Notes under the pieces: model-generated | What the model saw: the letters and a program-made list of their open reading frames with translations, nothing else | Databases searched by the model: none | Told to the model about the DNA's origin: nothing | Assembly: GCF_029350945.1 (NCBI RefSeq) | Contig: NZ_JARKMS010000006.1 | Span: 62,001 to 126,000 of the forward strand | Source: Maribacter huludaoensis | Lineage (GTDB): Bacteria; Bacteroidota; Bacteroidia; Flavobacteriales; Flavobacteriaceae | Direction: 5' to 3' | DNA length: 64,000 nt | Shown here: positions 18,011 to 27,360 of the stretch, one piece after another | How the letters are laid out: every line of letters begins with the position of its first letter | Numbering within the stretch: position 1 is the first letter of the stretch | Position numbers and translations under genes: made by a program

Positions 18011-18048
18011 AAAAACCTCTCCTATTATTTAGGGGAGGTTTCTTTTTT
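18011..18048. terminator. Bidirectional terminator between gapN and the TPR gene
   Basis: AACCTCTCCT (18014-18023) pairs with AGGGGAGGTT (18031-18040) with one wobble around ATTATTT. An A-run lies on one side and TCTTTTTT on the other, so it works for both converging transcripts. It overlaps the last codons of the minus-strand gene, whose TAA lies in the loop. Confidence 0.85.
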
Positions 18049-18663
18049 GCAATTGTTGCTAATTTCTTTTGCTCTTTCTATACCTGAATACGGGTAGTAC
18101 GGTATTGCCTGTTCTTCTGCTTCAAATAAATCTATTGCGCGTTCAATATCTTCACAGTAAGGGGCTGTAGATTTACCAAAGAATTTGGCCGTTCCCATAT
18201 CCCATTCGGTCTTACCTAATAATACTCTAGGGTTATTAGGTGCTATAGCTTGTGCTTTTTGGTAGATGGCCACATTTTCACCTGATAAGGTCATGCCATA
18301 TTTTGCACCATCAAAAGCAATATATGCAGTATTTAAAAGGGCATATGAAATCATAATTTCCGGGTTGTCTTTTGATATAGCCGATGCGCTATCCAAAAAT
18401 TCTTTTGCCCTTGTTAATTTAGTGTTCAATAATGCTTCATCTTTTAGACCAAAACTGCTTATTATTTCAATTAGTCCTACATAATAAGAGGGTAGCCAAT
18501 TATCTTTTTCTACAGATGCAATTCTTTCAAATAGCTGAGCGGCCTCCGTGTTTTTTTGTTGCTCCCATAATGAAAAGGCTTTATTCATTCCTTTCTCGTA
18601 AGGAGTTTGTGCGGTTAAGCTAAGAGTGAAAATTAATGTGGCAATTAATACTACTGATTTCAT
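18025..18663 (-). CDS. Secreted TPR-repeat protein
   Basis: 212 residues with a signal peptide MKSVVLIATLIFTLSLTAQT (cleavage probably after TAQ). Mature residues contain TPR-like helices: KAFSLWEQQKNTEAAQLFERIA, then AKEFLDSASAISKDNPEIMISYALLN, then AIYQKAQAIAPNNPRVLLGK. It is expected in the periplasm. It lies 109 bases downstream of the TonB-dependent receptor on the same strand and may be co-transcribed with it. No enzymatic motif is visible; the likely role is protein-protein contact in an envelope complex. Confidence 0.75.
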   Translation of the reverse strand: MKSVVLIATLIFTLSLTAQTPYEKGMNKAFSLWEQQKNTEAAQLFERIASVEKDNWLPSYYVGLIEIISSFGLKDEALLNTKLTRAKEFLDSASAISKDNPEIMISYALLNTAYIAFDGAKYGMTLSGENVAIYQKAQAIAPNNPRVLLGKTEWDMGTAKFFGKSTAPYCEDIERAIDLFEAEEQAIPYYPYSGIERAKEISNNCKKETSPK

Positions 18664-18772
18664 GGTATATAGATTTATACGTTAATTATTGTTGTTCAAA
18701 TATCTTTTTAATCTCCTGGTTTAAATAAAATAGATGACCGAGTTGTTAGTTATTTGTAGTGAATTGTTATTT

Positions 18773-20926
18773 CTAGAGCTGATCAAGTTGATTGTCGTTT
18801 TTGTTGTCACTGATCGTCCAAAAGAAACCTATAAAAAAGAAGCGGTCTGCCGCTGGTGTAATTGTTCTTCTGTTGAACACGCCATCCATATTTGGTTGAT
18901 CGGCGTATTGGTATCCGTTTACATTTTTGGTTCCTAATACGTTACTTACAGACAGATATAAGATTTTCTGTGGGCTGATCAAGTAGGCATAGTTGACATT
19001 TAACGAATTGAAACTTTTAGCTTGTTCGGTTAAAAAACCTCCTTTATTTGGATCTGTATAAGTTCTACCGGATGCATAGTTGTAGCTCAGGCCTAATTGA
19101 CTTTTCCAATCTTCTATCCATCGCTTTACAACCAAAGATGCATTGTGTTTAGATGCAAAATCCGGAGTGGCACTTGTTAGATAGTTTTGATAGTCCCTTT
19201 TCGTATCTAAGTAAGAGTAAGACATCCAGTACTCTGTATTTTTAATAGTTTTATTATCTCTCCAGAATATATCCAACCCTTTTGCAAAACCACTTCCGGT
19301 ATTATTAAAAGTAGAAGTTGGCAATACAAACAGAGTATCATATTTGACCAGATTTCCGTAATTTTTATAATACGCTTCTGCTCTAAATATTTGTTTGTTT
19401 TTGGAATATTGATAGTTGGCAATGTAATGCGTTGTGTTCTCAGCTTTAAAATCAGAATTAAATTTTAAGTACTGGTTCGTGGGGTTTTGAAAAAATTCAC
19501 CATACGCCAATGAGAATTGTGAATTTTCACCAGCCTTATAGGCTAATGATAGTCTTGGTGATAGGGTAAACTCTTGCAGTAGCTCAGAGTGTTCACCTCT
19601 TAGTCCTACCTTGGCGGCAAATTTTTTAGAGAAAAATACATCTGTTTCTATAAAGCTGCTAAAAATATTATTATTGAACTTAAATTTGTTGGCAAAACTG
19701 GAATCTTGGTAGTCCTCTTTAAAATTGGTCAGAAAATATTCTGCTCCAAAATTTAATTTATAGCGGCTAGAAAAGTATTTTTTAAACACAAGTTTTAAAT
19801 GTGCCGAGTTTTCTATGTCTGTAATGTTCGCTTCATTTAATTTAATTACGGAACGATCCCTGGCAAAACTAACACCGGTATGTATACTCCAGTCTTTTTT
19901 CATAAAGTCTTGATATGAGGCGTTTATGTATAGATTCTCATTTTTTAATCCAAAACGAACCCCATCGGCTACATTAATGTCTTCTTGAGTTAAGTCAAAA
20001 TCGGCAGAGCTATATGCGCCATAAACTTTTAACAATCCTTCATTATTGAACTTATATCTGTATACGGCTTCACCACCTATAGATTCTACGGGTTTGTGCC
20101 ATTCATTATTATCAGGATACAGTTTCTGATAAGGAGCCAAATTAATGTAAGATGTATTTAAACTAAGGGAACTTTTTTTCCATTTTTGAGTATTACCTAA
20201 TCCTAGACCAACGGTCATAACTGAAATTTCGGTTTTTTCTTCCTGAGGTTGGTCAATACTATTTAAAAGTAGAACGCTTGATAAGGCCTGTCCATATTCT
20301 GCCGAATAACCACCGGTAGAAAAAGCTATGCCCTTAAATAGAAAAGGCGATAGTCTGCCCCTTACCGGAATATTATTTGCAGAAGGGGAGTAGGGCGTAA
20401 AAACACGCATACCGTCCACAAAAATTTGAGTTTCCTCTGCACCACCACCTCTAACGAACAGTCTGCCATCTTCTGCAACATTAGAAGTACCCGGTAGTGT
20501 TTGTAAAGCTCCCACAAAATCTCCAAGTGCACCTGCCGTAGTTACAATATCCAGAGGTTTTAACGCAGTTACCTTGGCATTATCACCAGCATTGAAAGTT
20601 CCGGCGTTAACCGTTACCGCATCCAATGCATTTACATCATCCTTTAATTTAATGGTGATATTCTTAAAATTACCGATTTCGGCAGTTTTTGAATAGGTTT
20701 CAAAGGAAATAAATGATGCGATCAATGTCTGTATACCTGTAGATGTTGTTTCAAATGAAAAAGTACCGTCATCTGTAGTGGCAGTGCCGTCATAAGTTCC
20801 GTTCAAATAAACATTAGCTCCTATTATGGGAACGCCCTGTTGGTCAATAATTTTCCCTGAAATTGTGGATTGGCCAAATAAATTGTAACAGAAGAATGTA
20901 AGTAACAAGAATAAATTCGTCTTCAT
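18773..20926 (-). CDS. TonB-dependent outer-membrane receptor with CarboxypepD_reg-like domain
   Basis: 717 residues, compact for the family. Signal peptide MKTNLFLLLTFFCYNLFGQS. A carboxypeptidase-regulatory-like beta domain (about 20-105; ISGKIIDQQGVPIIGANVYL) precedes a plug domain (about 115-220; DFVGALQTLPGTSNVAEDGRLFVRGGGAEETQIFVDGM) and a C-terminal barrel rich in aromatic beta strands. It imports a ligand across the outer membrane with TonB energy. No SusD-like partner is adjacent, which argues against a polysaccharide SusCD system and suits a siderophore, cofactor or peptide ligand. The linked TPR protein may be an accessory. Confidence 0.92.
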   Translation of the reverse strand: MKTNLFLLLTFFCYNLFGQSTISGKIIDQQGVPIIGANVYLNGTYDGTATTDDGTFSFETTSTGIQTLIASFISFETYSKTAEIGNFKNITIKLKDDVNALDAVTVNAGTFNAGDNAKVTALKPLDIVTTAGALGDFVGALQTLPGTSNVAEDGRLFVRGGGAEETQIFVDGMRVFTPYSPSANNIPVRGRLSPFLFKGIAFSTGGYSAEYGQALSSVLLLNSIDQPQEEKTEISVMTVGLGLGNTQKWKKSSLSLNTSYINLAPYQKLYPDNNEWHKPVESIGGEAVYRYKFNNEGLLKVYGAYSSADFDLTQEDINVADGVRFGLKNENLYINASYQDFMKKDWSIHTGVSFARDRSVIKLNEANITDIENSAHLKLVFKKYFSSRYKLNFGAEYFLTNFKEDYQDSSFANKFKFNNNIFSSFIETDVFFSKKFAAKVGLRGEHSELLQEFTLSPRLSLAYKAGENSQFSLAYGEFFQNPTNQYLKFNSDFKAENTTHYIANYQYSKNKQIFRAEAYYKNYGNLVKYDTLFVLPTSTFNNTGSGFAKGLDIFWRDNKTIKNTEYWMSYSYLDTKRDYQNYLTSATPDFASKHNASLVVKRWIEDWKSQLGLSYNYASGRTYTDPNKGGFLTEQAKSFNSLNVNYAYLISPQKILYLSVSNVLGTKNVNGYQYADQPNMDGVFNRRTITPAADRFFFIGFFWTISDNKNDNQLDQL

Positions 20927-21114
20927 TATTGATTATATTTTTTTGATTGATATCACAAATATGAATCGTAAACGAAGGTTTAAATAAAATGGCTTTCCCA
21001 ATTGTAGAATTGCTATCCTGAATTGCACAAATTAGCTAATGGTTGCTATTTTAGAAGGTTAATTATTTACATAAATATGGTAATTAATGCGTGTTTTAAC
21101 CCGTATTATGGTTT

Positions 21115-21122
21115 TAACTTTG
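21115..21122 (+). promoter_or_regulatory. Candidate promoter -7 box of the MFS transporter
   Basis: TAACTTTG matches the Bacteroidota -7 consensus TAnnTTTG exactly, 58 bases before the ATG. The -33 box is poor (TTTT at 21094, shorter spacing than usual). Confidence 0.45.
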
Positions 21123-21180
21123 CCTTTATAAATTGATTGAGAACGTATAGTATATATGTTAAACTTAAAATTTATAAGTT

Positions 21181-22380
21181 ATGGATGCTATAAAATCAAA
21201 TAAGAAAGCATTATTTGCTTTAGCTATTGGTGGTTTTGGAATAGGACTTACCGAATTTGTTATCATGGGAATTTTGACCGAAGTTTCTGGGTCATTAGGA
21301 ATAACAATTCCGCAGGCCGGTCACTTTATTGCAGCTTATGCATTGGGCGTTGTAGTAGGTGCTCCATTATTAACAGGCTTAGGTTCTAAACTTACGCCTA
21401 AGAAAATGCTGTTCTTATTAATGATATGGTTTACAGTATTTAATACCTTGTCCGGTCTTGCCTCTGGGTATACCAGTTTGTTGTTTATGAGATTTTTATC
21501 TGGTATTCCACATGGTGCTTTTTTTGGTATCGGTGCCGTTGTAGCTACAAAATTGGCTAGAAACGGGAAAGCGGCTCAAGCAATATCTATAATGTTTTCT
21601 GGTCTTACAGTTGCAAATGTAATAGGAGTGCCCATTGGTACTTATTTAGGGCAACAGTTTAGCTGGAGTGTTTCTTTCTACTTAGTAGGTTTTGTTGGTT
21701 TATTGGCTTTAGGAAGCATTTACTTTTGGATGCCAAAAATTGAAGTTGAAGCGGCAGAAGAGAAAGTCAGCGTTTCTAAAGGATTGAAAAATACAGAGCT
21801 TTGGGCATTGATTGCGCTGACAACTATTGGTACGGGCGGGTTCTTTGCATGGTACAGTTATGTAGCTCCATTAATTACTGATGTTGCCGGTTTGCCTAAC
21901 CATTTTGTTGGGTATGCTATGATGTTGGCCGGTTTAGGTATGGTTGTAGGTAATTTTTTAGGTGCGAAGATGGCAGAGTTATTTTCTCCATTGAAAGCAG
22001 TAATCGTCAGTTTATCGGTAATGAGTGGTATTCTTATTTTAAACATGTTTTTAGCAACCAATCCATATTTATTAATGGCACTTACATTTATTATTGGGGC
22101 GATATCCTTTACTGTGGCAACCCCAATTCAGATGGCTATAATAAACACATCTAAAGGTTCTGAGATGTTGGGTTCTTCTATGAACCAAAGCGCATTTAAC
22201 ATGGGTAATGCTTCTGGTGCTTACTTGGCCGGATTACCTATTGCATTTGGCTACGGAATTATTTACTCTAGTTTAGTAGGCGCTATTTTGGCATTCTCAG
22301 GCGTGGTCATTGCCGTTGCTATTTTGATTGTTAGAAAGAGAAAGGAAATAAAATATAGAAAAATGGCGATGAGCTGTTAA
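21181..22380 (+). CDS. MFS transporter, AraJ/YdhP-type exporter
   Basis: 399 residues with 12 predicted membrane helices. The N-terminal segment GGFGIGLTEFVIMGILTEV and RFLSGIPHGAFFGIGAVVA (motif A/B region) are typical of the drug:H+ antiporter-1 subgroup that includes AraJ and YdhP. It probably exports sugars or small toxic compounds in exchange for protons; the substrate cannot be read from the sequence. It stands alone between a divergent receptor gene and a strong terminator. Confidence 0.88.
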   Translation: MDAIKSNKKALFALAIGGFGIGLTEFVIMGILTEVSGSLGITIPQAGHFIAAYALGVVVGAPLLTGLGSKLTPKKMLFLLMIWFTVFNTLSGLASGYTSLLFMRFLSGIPHGAFFGIGAVVATKLARNGKAAQAISIMFSGLTVANVIGVPIGTYLGQQFSWSVSFYLVGFVGLLALGSIYFWMPKIEVEAAEEKVSVSKGLKNTELWALIALTTIGTGGFFAWYSYVAPLITDVAGLPNHFVGYAMMLAGLGMVVGNFLGAKMAELFSPLKAVIVSLSVMSGILILNMFLATNPYLLMALTFIIGAISFTVATPIQMAIINTSKGSEMLGSSMNQSAFNMGNASGAYLAGLPIAFGYGIIYSSLVGAILAFSGVVIAVAILIVRKRKEIKYRKMAMSC

Positions 22381-22405
22381 TGGTTTATTTTCAATATAAT
22401 TTAAT

Positions 22406-22439
22406 AGAGGAACTAAAGAAACAAGTTCCTCTTTTTTTT
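22406..22439 (+). terminator. Intrinsic terminator of the MFS gene
   Basis: AGAGGAACT (22406-22414) pairs perfectly with AGTTCCTCT (22424-22432), loop AAAGAAACA, followed by eight T. It lies 26 bases after the stop. Confidence 0.92.
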
Positions 22440-22585
22440 GTTGGAATATTTAAACGGAGCTAATATGTGTTTTTCTTTTTACCTTATAGTCAGTCCGTTT
22501 GGATGTTAAAATTTTTAATTTCTGCAGTTCATCGGTAATTTTCTTGATTTTAGCACGTTGTAAAAGAACCAAAACTTACAATGCT

Positions 22586-23854
22586 GTGTCACGTACCAAA
22601 CTATTTCTTGGAGCCGTTATGATGGTTCTTTTACTCTTTGTTCTTACGGCTTCTTCTTTTAGACCAGAACATTCCAAAGCTATTATTACTGATGCCAATG
22701 CCATTAAGGCACTGGCAGAGAAAAGGGAAATCAAAATATATAACATACGGCAAAAAGCGCTGAAAGATGCGTTATCAGATTACTTTAATGAAGCTATCAA
22801 CTCTGGCGATATTGTTGGTGCCGGTGTCAGTATTGTTAATGGAGATTCGGTTATTCTTTCTGACGGATTTGGAAAAAGAAAATATAATGGTAATGAACTT
22901 GTTGATGGAGAAACCTTATTTAGGTTAGGATCAATTTCAAAAGGATTTACAGGTGTTTTAGCAGCTAACTTGGCAAGTGAAGGTAAATTACATTTAGATG
23001 ATAAAGTTGCCGATTTTTTGCCGAATTTTCATTTTGGAGATCAACGTAATACAGAGAAAATTGAAGTGGCTCATTTACTTTCCCATACTACAGGTACGCC
23101 GTATCATAGTTATACGGATTTGGTAGAGGCAGGTTATACGATGTCATCTATCAGTGAGAAATTCTATAAAATAAAACCAATAGCTGCACCTGGGACACAG
23201 TATAGTTACCAAAATGCAATGTTTTCCGTATCACAAGAAGTAATGCTAAAAGCAACAGGGAAAGATATTAAGACCTTGTTGACGGATAAGTTCTTTGAAC
23301 CATTAGGTATGAATTCTGTTTCTATGGATCATAAAACATTAATCAATACAGAAAATATTGCTTTGCCGCACGTAAGACGAGGGCATAGGTGGAGAACGGT
23401 TTTACCAAGGGATAATTATTATAACGCAATTGCCGCTGGCGGAATTAATGCAAACTCAGAGGATATGGCAAAATGGATGCGATTTCTATTAGGTCACAAT
23501 CCTGATGTAATGTCCAAAGATGCTATGGCACAAGTATTTAAACCTTTTGTTGAATTAAAAGGACATCACAAGTATTATCAAAGATGGCCGGGACATGTGA
23601 GTTCTGGTTACGGATTGGGATGGAGAATACATACGGTTAAAGAAAATGATAAAGCACCAGAGGAAATTATTTGGCACCATGGAGGTAGTGTAAACAACTA
23701 TAGAAATGAAATTGCTCTCTTTCCTGAATCTGATTTAGGTATTTGTGTGTTGATCAACGGACCTTCAAAATTGGTGAAGACCGTTATACCGGATTTAAGG
23801 GCTATCGTAAAAAGTATTTACGAACAAGAAATTACAATGGCAACAAGTATATAG
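22586..23854 (+). CDS. Beta-lactamase-family serine hydrolase (class C/penicillin-binding fold)
   Basis: About 420 residues. Catalytic motifs are SISK in RLGSISKGFTG (SxxK), YQN in QYSYQNAMF (YxN) and HHGGSVNNYR (HxG). The N-terminus is a signal peptide or membrane anchor around AVMMVLLLFVLTASSF. The frame is open further upstream only through a TTG at 22499, which I reject. Plausible starts are GTG 22586 (gives a basic n-region, SRTK) and ATG 22619. A TTTT-N20-TAATTTTC promoter-like pair at 22512-22543 supports a start after about 22550. Such proteins are periplasmic esterases, peptidases or beta-lactamase-like enzymes; the substrate is unknown. Confidence 0.85.
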   Translation: MSRTKLFLGAVMMVLLLFVLTASSFRPEHSKAIITDANAIKALAEKREIKIYNIRQKALKDALSDYFNEAINSGDIVGAGVSIVNGDSVILSDGFGKRKYNGNELVDGETLFRLGSISKGFTGVLAANLASEGKLHLDDKVADFLPNFHFGDQRNTEKIEVAHLLSHTTGTPYHSYTDLVEAGYTMSSISEKFYKIKPIAAPGTQYSYQNAMFSVSQEVMLKATGKDIKTLLTDKFFEPLGMNSVSMDHKTLINTENIALPHVRRGHRWRTVLPRDNYYNAIAAGGINANSEDMAKWMRFLLGHNPDVMSKDAMAQVFKPFVELKGHHKYYQRWPGHVSSGYGLGWRIHTVKENDKAPEEIIWHHGGSVNNYRNEIALFPESDLGICVLINGPSKLVKTVIPDLRAIVKSIYEQEITMATSI

Positions 23855-23880
23855 GTGAACTATAATAATGTGATATAAAA

Positions 23881-23914
23881 AAAATCCCTTTAATCAATGA
23901 TTAAAGGGATTTTC
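23881..23914. terminator. Bidirectional terminator between the serine hydrolase and leuB
   Basis: AATCCCTTTAATC (23883-23895) and GATTAAAGGGATT (23899-23911) form a 13-bp perfect stem with a 3-base loop. It has an A-run upstream and TTTT downstream, serving both convergent genes. Confidence 0.93.
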
Positions 23915-23930
23915 ATTTTAAGTACATTTC

Positions 23931-24986
23931 TTAAATGTTGCTGGCCAACCAATCGCCAACTTCACTTGTTTTATAACTTTTTCCACCTTCAGCTAAATCT
24001 TCGGTGACATAACCTTCTGCCAAAGATTTGTTCACTACGCGTCTAATTTCTTCGGCTTCTTCTGTCATATTCATATCTTCAAAAAGCATGGCTGCAGAAA
24101 GTACCGTTGCCAATGGGTTGGCAATATCCTTACCTGCCGCTTGGGGATATGATCCATGTATTGGCTCATATAATGAAACTTTACTACCAACCGATGAAGA
24201 TGGCATTAACCCCATAGATCCTGCAATTACAGAAGCTTCGTCCGTTAGAATATCTCCAAATAAGTTTGCCGTAATGATTACATCGTATCCTTTTGGCCAT
24301 TGAATTAAACGCATTGCTACTGCATCTATAAATTCATAAGTAACCTCTACTTCCGGATAGTCTTTTTCCATTGCTTGTACAGTCTCTCTCCAAAGTCTAG
24401 ATGATTCCAATACATTTGCCTTATCTACACAGCATAATTTTTTAGAACGCTTCATAGCAAATTCAAAGCCCTTTTTAGCTAATCTTTCTATTTCAAAACG
24501 TTGGTAGGTCATGGTGTCAAATGCAGTATTGCCATTATCTTTTCTACCACGTTCCCCAAAATAAACTCCTCCGGTCAATTCTCTTAGGATAATTAAATCC
24601 GTTCCTTCTATACGATCTCTCTTTAAAGGAGATTTGTCTATCAATGAAGGAAATGTAAATGTTGGTCTAACGTTAGCAAATAAGCCTAATTTTTGTCTCA
24701 TTTTCAACAATCCCTGTTCTGGACGTACTTTTGCAGTTGGGTCATTGTCAAAACGGGGATGACCTATAGCACCGAATAAAACAGCATCTGCATTTGCACA
24801 AATTTCGTGGGTTTCATCTGGGTAAGGCTCTCCAACGGCATCAATAGCTGCCGCACCGGTAAGTGCTGGCTGCCAAGTGATATGGTGCTCATATTTTTTA
24901 GCAATGGCATCACATACCTTTACTGCTTGATCAATAACTTCAGGACCGATACCATCACCGGCCAATAAGGCAATATTTAATTTCAT
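23931..24986 (-). CDS. leuB: 3-isopropylmalate dehydrogenase
   Basis: 351 residues. ALLAGDGIGPEVIDQA at the start, RELTGGVYFGERGR (substrate-binding loop), the Mg-binding DAVAMRLIQWPKGYDVIITANLFGDILTDEAS region and GSAPDIA-like HGSYPQAAGKDIANP are all present. It performs NAD-dependent oxidative decarboxylation to 2-oxoisocaproate, the last LeuABCD step. It is the last gene of the minus-strand leuCDAB operon, 75 bases after leuA. Confidence 0.97.
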   Translation of the reverse strand: MKLNIALLAGDGIGPEVIDQAVKVCDAIAKKYEHHITWQPALTGAAAIDAVGEPYPDETHEICANADAVLFGAIGHPRFDNDPTAKVRPEQGLLKMRQKLGLFANVRPTFTFPSLIDKSPLKRDRIEGTDLIILRELTGGVYFGERGRKDNGNTAFDTMTYQRFEIERLAKKGFEFAMKRSKKLCCVDKANVLESSRLWRETVQAMEKDYPEVEVTYEFIDAVAMRLIQWPKGYDVIITANLFGDILTDEASVIAGSMGLMPSSSVGSKVSLYEPIHGSYPQAAGKDIANPLATVLSAAMLFEDMNMTEEAEEIRRVVNKSLAEGYVTEDLAEGGKSYKTSEVGDWLASNI

Positions 24987-25061
24987 GGTTTAATCGCTTT
25001 TCGCTTTGCGCTATGCGCACCACGCAATACTTTAATGGTATTACGTTTTTGCTGTTTATTA

Positions 25062-26600
25062 TTAAATTATATTCAACATTTTCTCGGTAGCTTTTATAGC
25101 ACTAACCGTTTGGTCAGAATCCAATCCTCTTGAGGTGAATTCTTTTCCGTTCAATTCCCAAGTGATCACTGTTTCGCACAAGGCATCAGAAGTACTGCCA
25201 GGGGGAATTCTAACTGCGTAATCCGTTAATTTAGGTAATGCTATCTTCTTTGCTAGGTATACTTTTTTCAGGGCGTTCATGAAAGCATCGTACTGTCCGT
25301 CACCTTGCGCATGGGCTTCAATAACTTTACCATCTATTTCGACAGATAGCGTAGTAGAAGGCATTAATCCCATGGCATGTGTTAATACATATGACTTTAT
25401 AAAAACTTTCTGTTTATAATCCGCAGTGTCCAAAACATCGGAAATAATGAAAGGAAGGTCATCTTTGGTAACACGTTCCTTTTTGTCGCCTAGCTCTATA
25501 ATTCTGGCAGTTACTTTTTTTAACTCATCATTGTTCAGAGTTAGGCCAAGTTCTTGTAGGTTTTTCTGTATGTTGGCCTTACCGGACATTTTGCCTAGGG
25601 CATATTTGCGTTTTCTGCCAAAACGTTCTGGCATAAGTTCGCTAAAGTATAAATTGTTTTTACTATCACCATCGGCATGAATACCGGCAGTTTGGGTAAA
25701 TACATTGTCTCCTACAATAGGTTTGTTCGCCGGTATGGTAAACCCTGTAAATGCTGAAACCAATTTACTTACCTTGTAAAGCGATGTCTCGTTAACATTG
25801 ATTTCAACTTCCGGTAGAAAATCGTTGATAACGGCTACGGCGCTTGCCATAGGTGCATTACCGGCACGTTCTCCCATGCCGTTTACAGTTAAGTGTAGAC
25901 CATGACAACCTGCTTTTACAGCTTCCATGATATTGGCTACGCCTAAGTCATAATCATTATGTCCATGAAAATCGAAATGGAGCTTTGGAAATTTTTGTAT
26001 GATTTCGGATAAATACGAGTAGGTTTCTGTATGTGTTAAAATACCTAAAGTGTCCGGTAATAGAATCCTTTTTACGTTCTGGGTAGAAAGAAATTCTAAA
26101 AACTCAAAAACATATTCTTTTGAATTTCGCATTCCATTGCTCCAATCCTCCAAATAGATGTTATTGATGATACCTTTTTCAGTGGCCTGTTTAAATATTT
26201 CCGCTATTTCAGAAAAGTGTTGCTCGGGTGTTTTTTTTAATTGATACTTTAGATGGTTCATGGAACCTTTGGTCAACAAGTTCTGGGATATTGCTCCAGA
26301 TTTTTGCATCCAATCCAAAGAAATACCGCCATCTACGAAAGTTAAAACTTCTACACGTTCAAGAAAACCTTTTTCCGCAGCCCATGTAGTAATCTTTTGA
26401 ACAGCATCTAGCTCTCCATCAGATACACGAGCAGATGCAATTTCTATTCGATCTACTTTTAGTTCTTCTAAAAGCAATTTTGCCAAGGTCAGTTTTTCCG
26501 ATGCAGAAAAGGATACTCCAGAGGTTTGTTCACCATCCCTAAGGGTGGTATCCATTATTTCTAACTTTCTTTTTTTCATGTGATCTAATTGCCGTTTCAT
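25062..26600 (-). CDS. leuA: 2-isopropylmalate synthase family protein (LeuA-like)
   Basis: 512 residues. LEIMDTTLRDGEQTSGVSFS is the catalytic opening of the DRE-TIM metallolyase family, and HFDFHGHNDYDLGVAN gives the metal-binding His-x-His. The C-terminal third (about 385-512) is the LeuA allosteric dimer domain. The segment IEIASARVSDGELDAVQ departs from the usual 'IEAGFP..S' of canonical LeuA. This is therefore the divergent branch, and homocitrate- or citramalate-type activity cannot be excluded. Its place between leuD and leuB, and the presence of ilvA for isoleucine, favour isopropylmalate synthase. The start may be the Met 7 codons inside (26579). Confidence 0.85.
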   Translation of the reverse strand: MKRQLDHMKKRKLEIMDTTLRDGEQTSGVSFSASEKLTLAKLLLEELKVDRIEIASARVSDGELDAVQKITTWAAEKGFLERVEVLTFVDGGISLDWMQKSGAISQNLLTKGSMNHLKYQLKKTPEQHFSEIAEIFKQATEKGIINNIYLEDWSNGMRNSKEYVFEFLEFLSTQNVKRILLPDTLGILTHTETYSYLSEIIQKFPKLHFDFHGHNDYDLGVANIMEAVKAGCHGLHLTVNGMGERAGNAPMASAVAVINDFLPEVEINVNETSLYKVSKLVSAFTGFTIPANKPIVGDNVFTQTAGIHADGDSKNNLYFSELMPERFGRKRKYALGKMSGKANIQKNLQELGLTLNNDELKKVTARIIELGDKKERVTKDDLPFIISDVLDTADYKQKVFIKSYVLTHAMGLMPSTTLSVEIDGKVIEAHAQGDGQYDAFMNALKKVYLAKKIALPKLTDYAVRIPPGSTSDALCETVITWELNGKEFTSRGLDSDQTVSAIKATEKMLNII

Positions 26601-26664
26601 CTTATATCAGGAAACGGCAAATGGTTAGTTAACGTAAATGATGTTGGTACTTTGATTATTGAGG

Positions 26665-27261
26665 TTATAACGGAGTATTTTCCGCAAATGTCTCAATATC
26701 CTTTTTGATGTTCAATAAGTAATCAATATCATCAAAACCGTTCAACATGTTGTTTTTCTTGTAATCGTTAATGTCAAAAGACTCACTTTCACCCGTTGGC
26801 AATAATGTAATTTTTTGCTCAGGAAGGTTAATTTCCAATTGGGTAGAAGGGTCATTTTCTATAGCATCAAATATCTTTTGTAAAAAAGCAGCACTTACTT
26901 GAACCGGTAACACCCCTATATTTAGACAGTTACCTCTAAAAATATCTGCAAAGAAGCTAGATACTACACATCTAAATCCATAATCATAAACTGCCCATGC
27001 AGCGTGCTCACGAGAGGATCCTGAACCAAAGTTTTTTCCACCTACTAAAATTTTTCCACTGAATTTGTCCTGGTTAAGAACAAAATCTTCTTTCAGGGTA
27101 TTGTCTTGATTGTATCTCCAGTCCCTAAAAAGATTATCACCGAAACCTACACGTTCTGTAGCTTTTAAGAATCTTGCCGGTATAATTTGATCTGTATCTA
27201 CATTTTCAATTGGTAACGGTACTGCCGTTGATGTTAATATATTGAATTTATCGTATGCCAT
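26665..27261 (-). CDS. leuD: 3-isopropylmalate dehydratase small subunit
   Basis: 198 residues. The swivel domain begins NVDTDQIIPARFLK, and the substrate loop GSGSSREHAAWA is intact. It pairs with LeuC to isomerise 2-isopropylmalate to 3-isopropylmalate. It lies 83 bases after leuC, a gap holding a perfect 9-bp stem, and 64 bases before leuA. Confidence 0.96.
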   Translation of the reverse strand: MAYDKFNILTSTAVPLPIENVDTDQIIPARFLKATERVGFGDNLFRDWRYNQDNTLKEDFVLNQDKFSGKILVGGKNFGSGSSREHAAWAVYDYGFRCVVSSFFADIFRGNCLNIGVLPVQVSAAFLQKIFDAIENDPSTQLEINLPEQKITLLPTGESESFDINDYKKNNMLNGFDDIDYLLNIKKDIETFAENTPL

Positions 27262-27291
27262 TTTTATTTACTTTTTTGTTGATAATTGTTC

Positions 27292-27360
27292 GTTGTTGGT
27301 GAGTTAGTTTATAATTGTTAAAATCAACAATTAACCAACAACCATTAACCAGCAACCATT
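27292..27360 (-). repeat. Intercistronic stem-loop and 14-bp tandem repeat at the leuC/leuD junction
   Basis: GTTGTTGGT (27292-27300) pairs perfectly with ACCAACAAC (27334-27342), and inside it AATTGTT (27313-27319) pairs with AACAATT (27326-27332). Read on the transcribed minus strand, the leuC stop lies within two tandem copies of ATGGTTGYTGGTTA (27333-27360), differing at one base. No U-tract follows. It may set relative leuC and leuD mRNA levels, or reflect slippage duplication. Confidence 0.5.

Noticed and set aside
22499-22585. N-terminal extension of the serine hydrolase from a TTG
   Set aside because: Adds 29 residues before a good signal peptide and would start upstream of a TTTT-N20-TAATTTTC promoter-like pair.
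27333-27360. CRISPR-like repeat at the leuC end
   Set aside because: Only two 14-base units without spacers, overlapping a coding end; no cas genes anywhere in the window.
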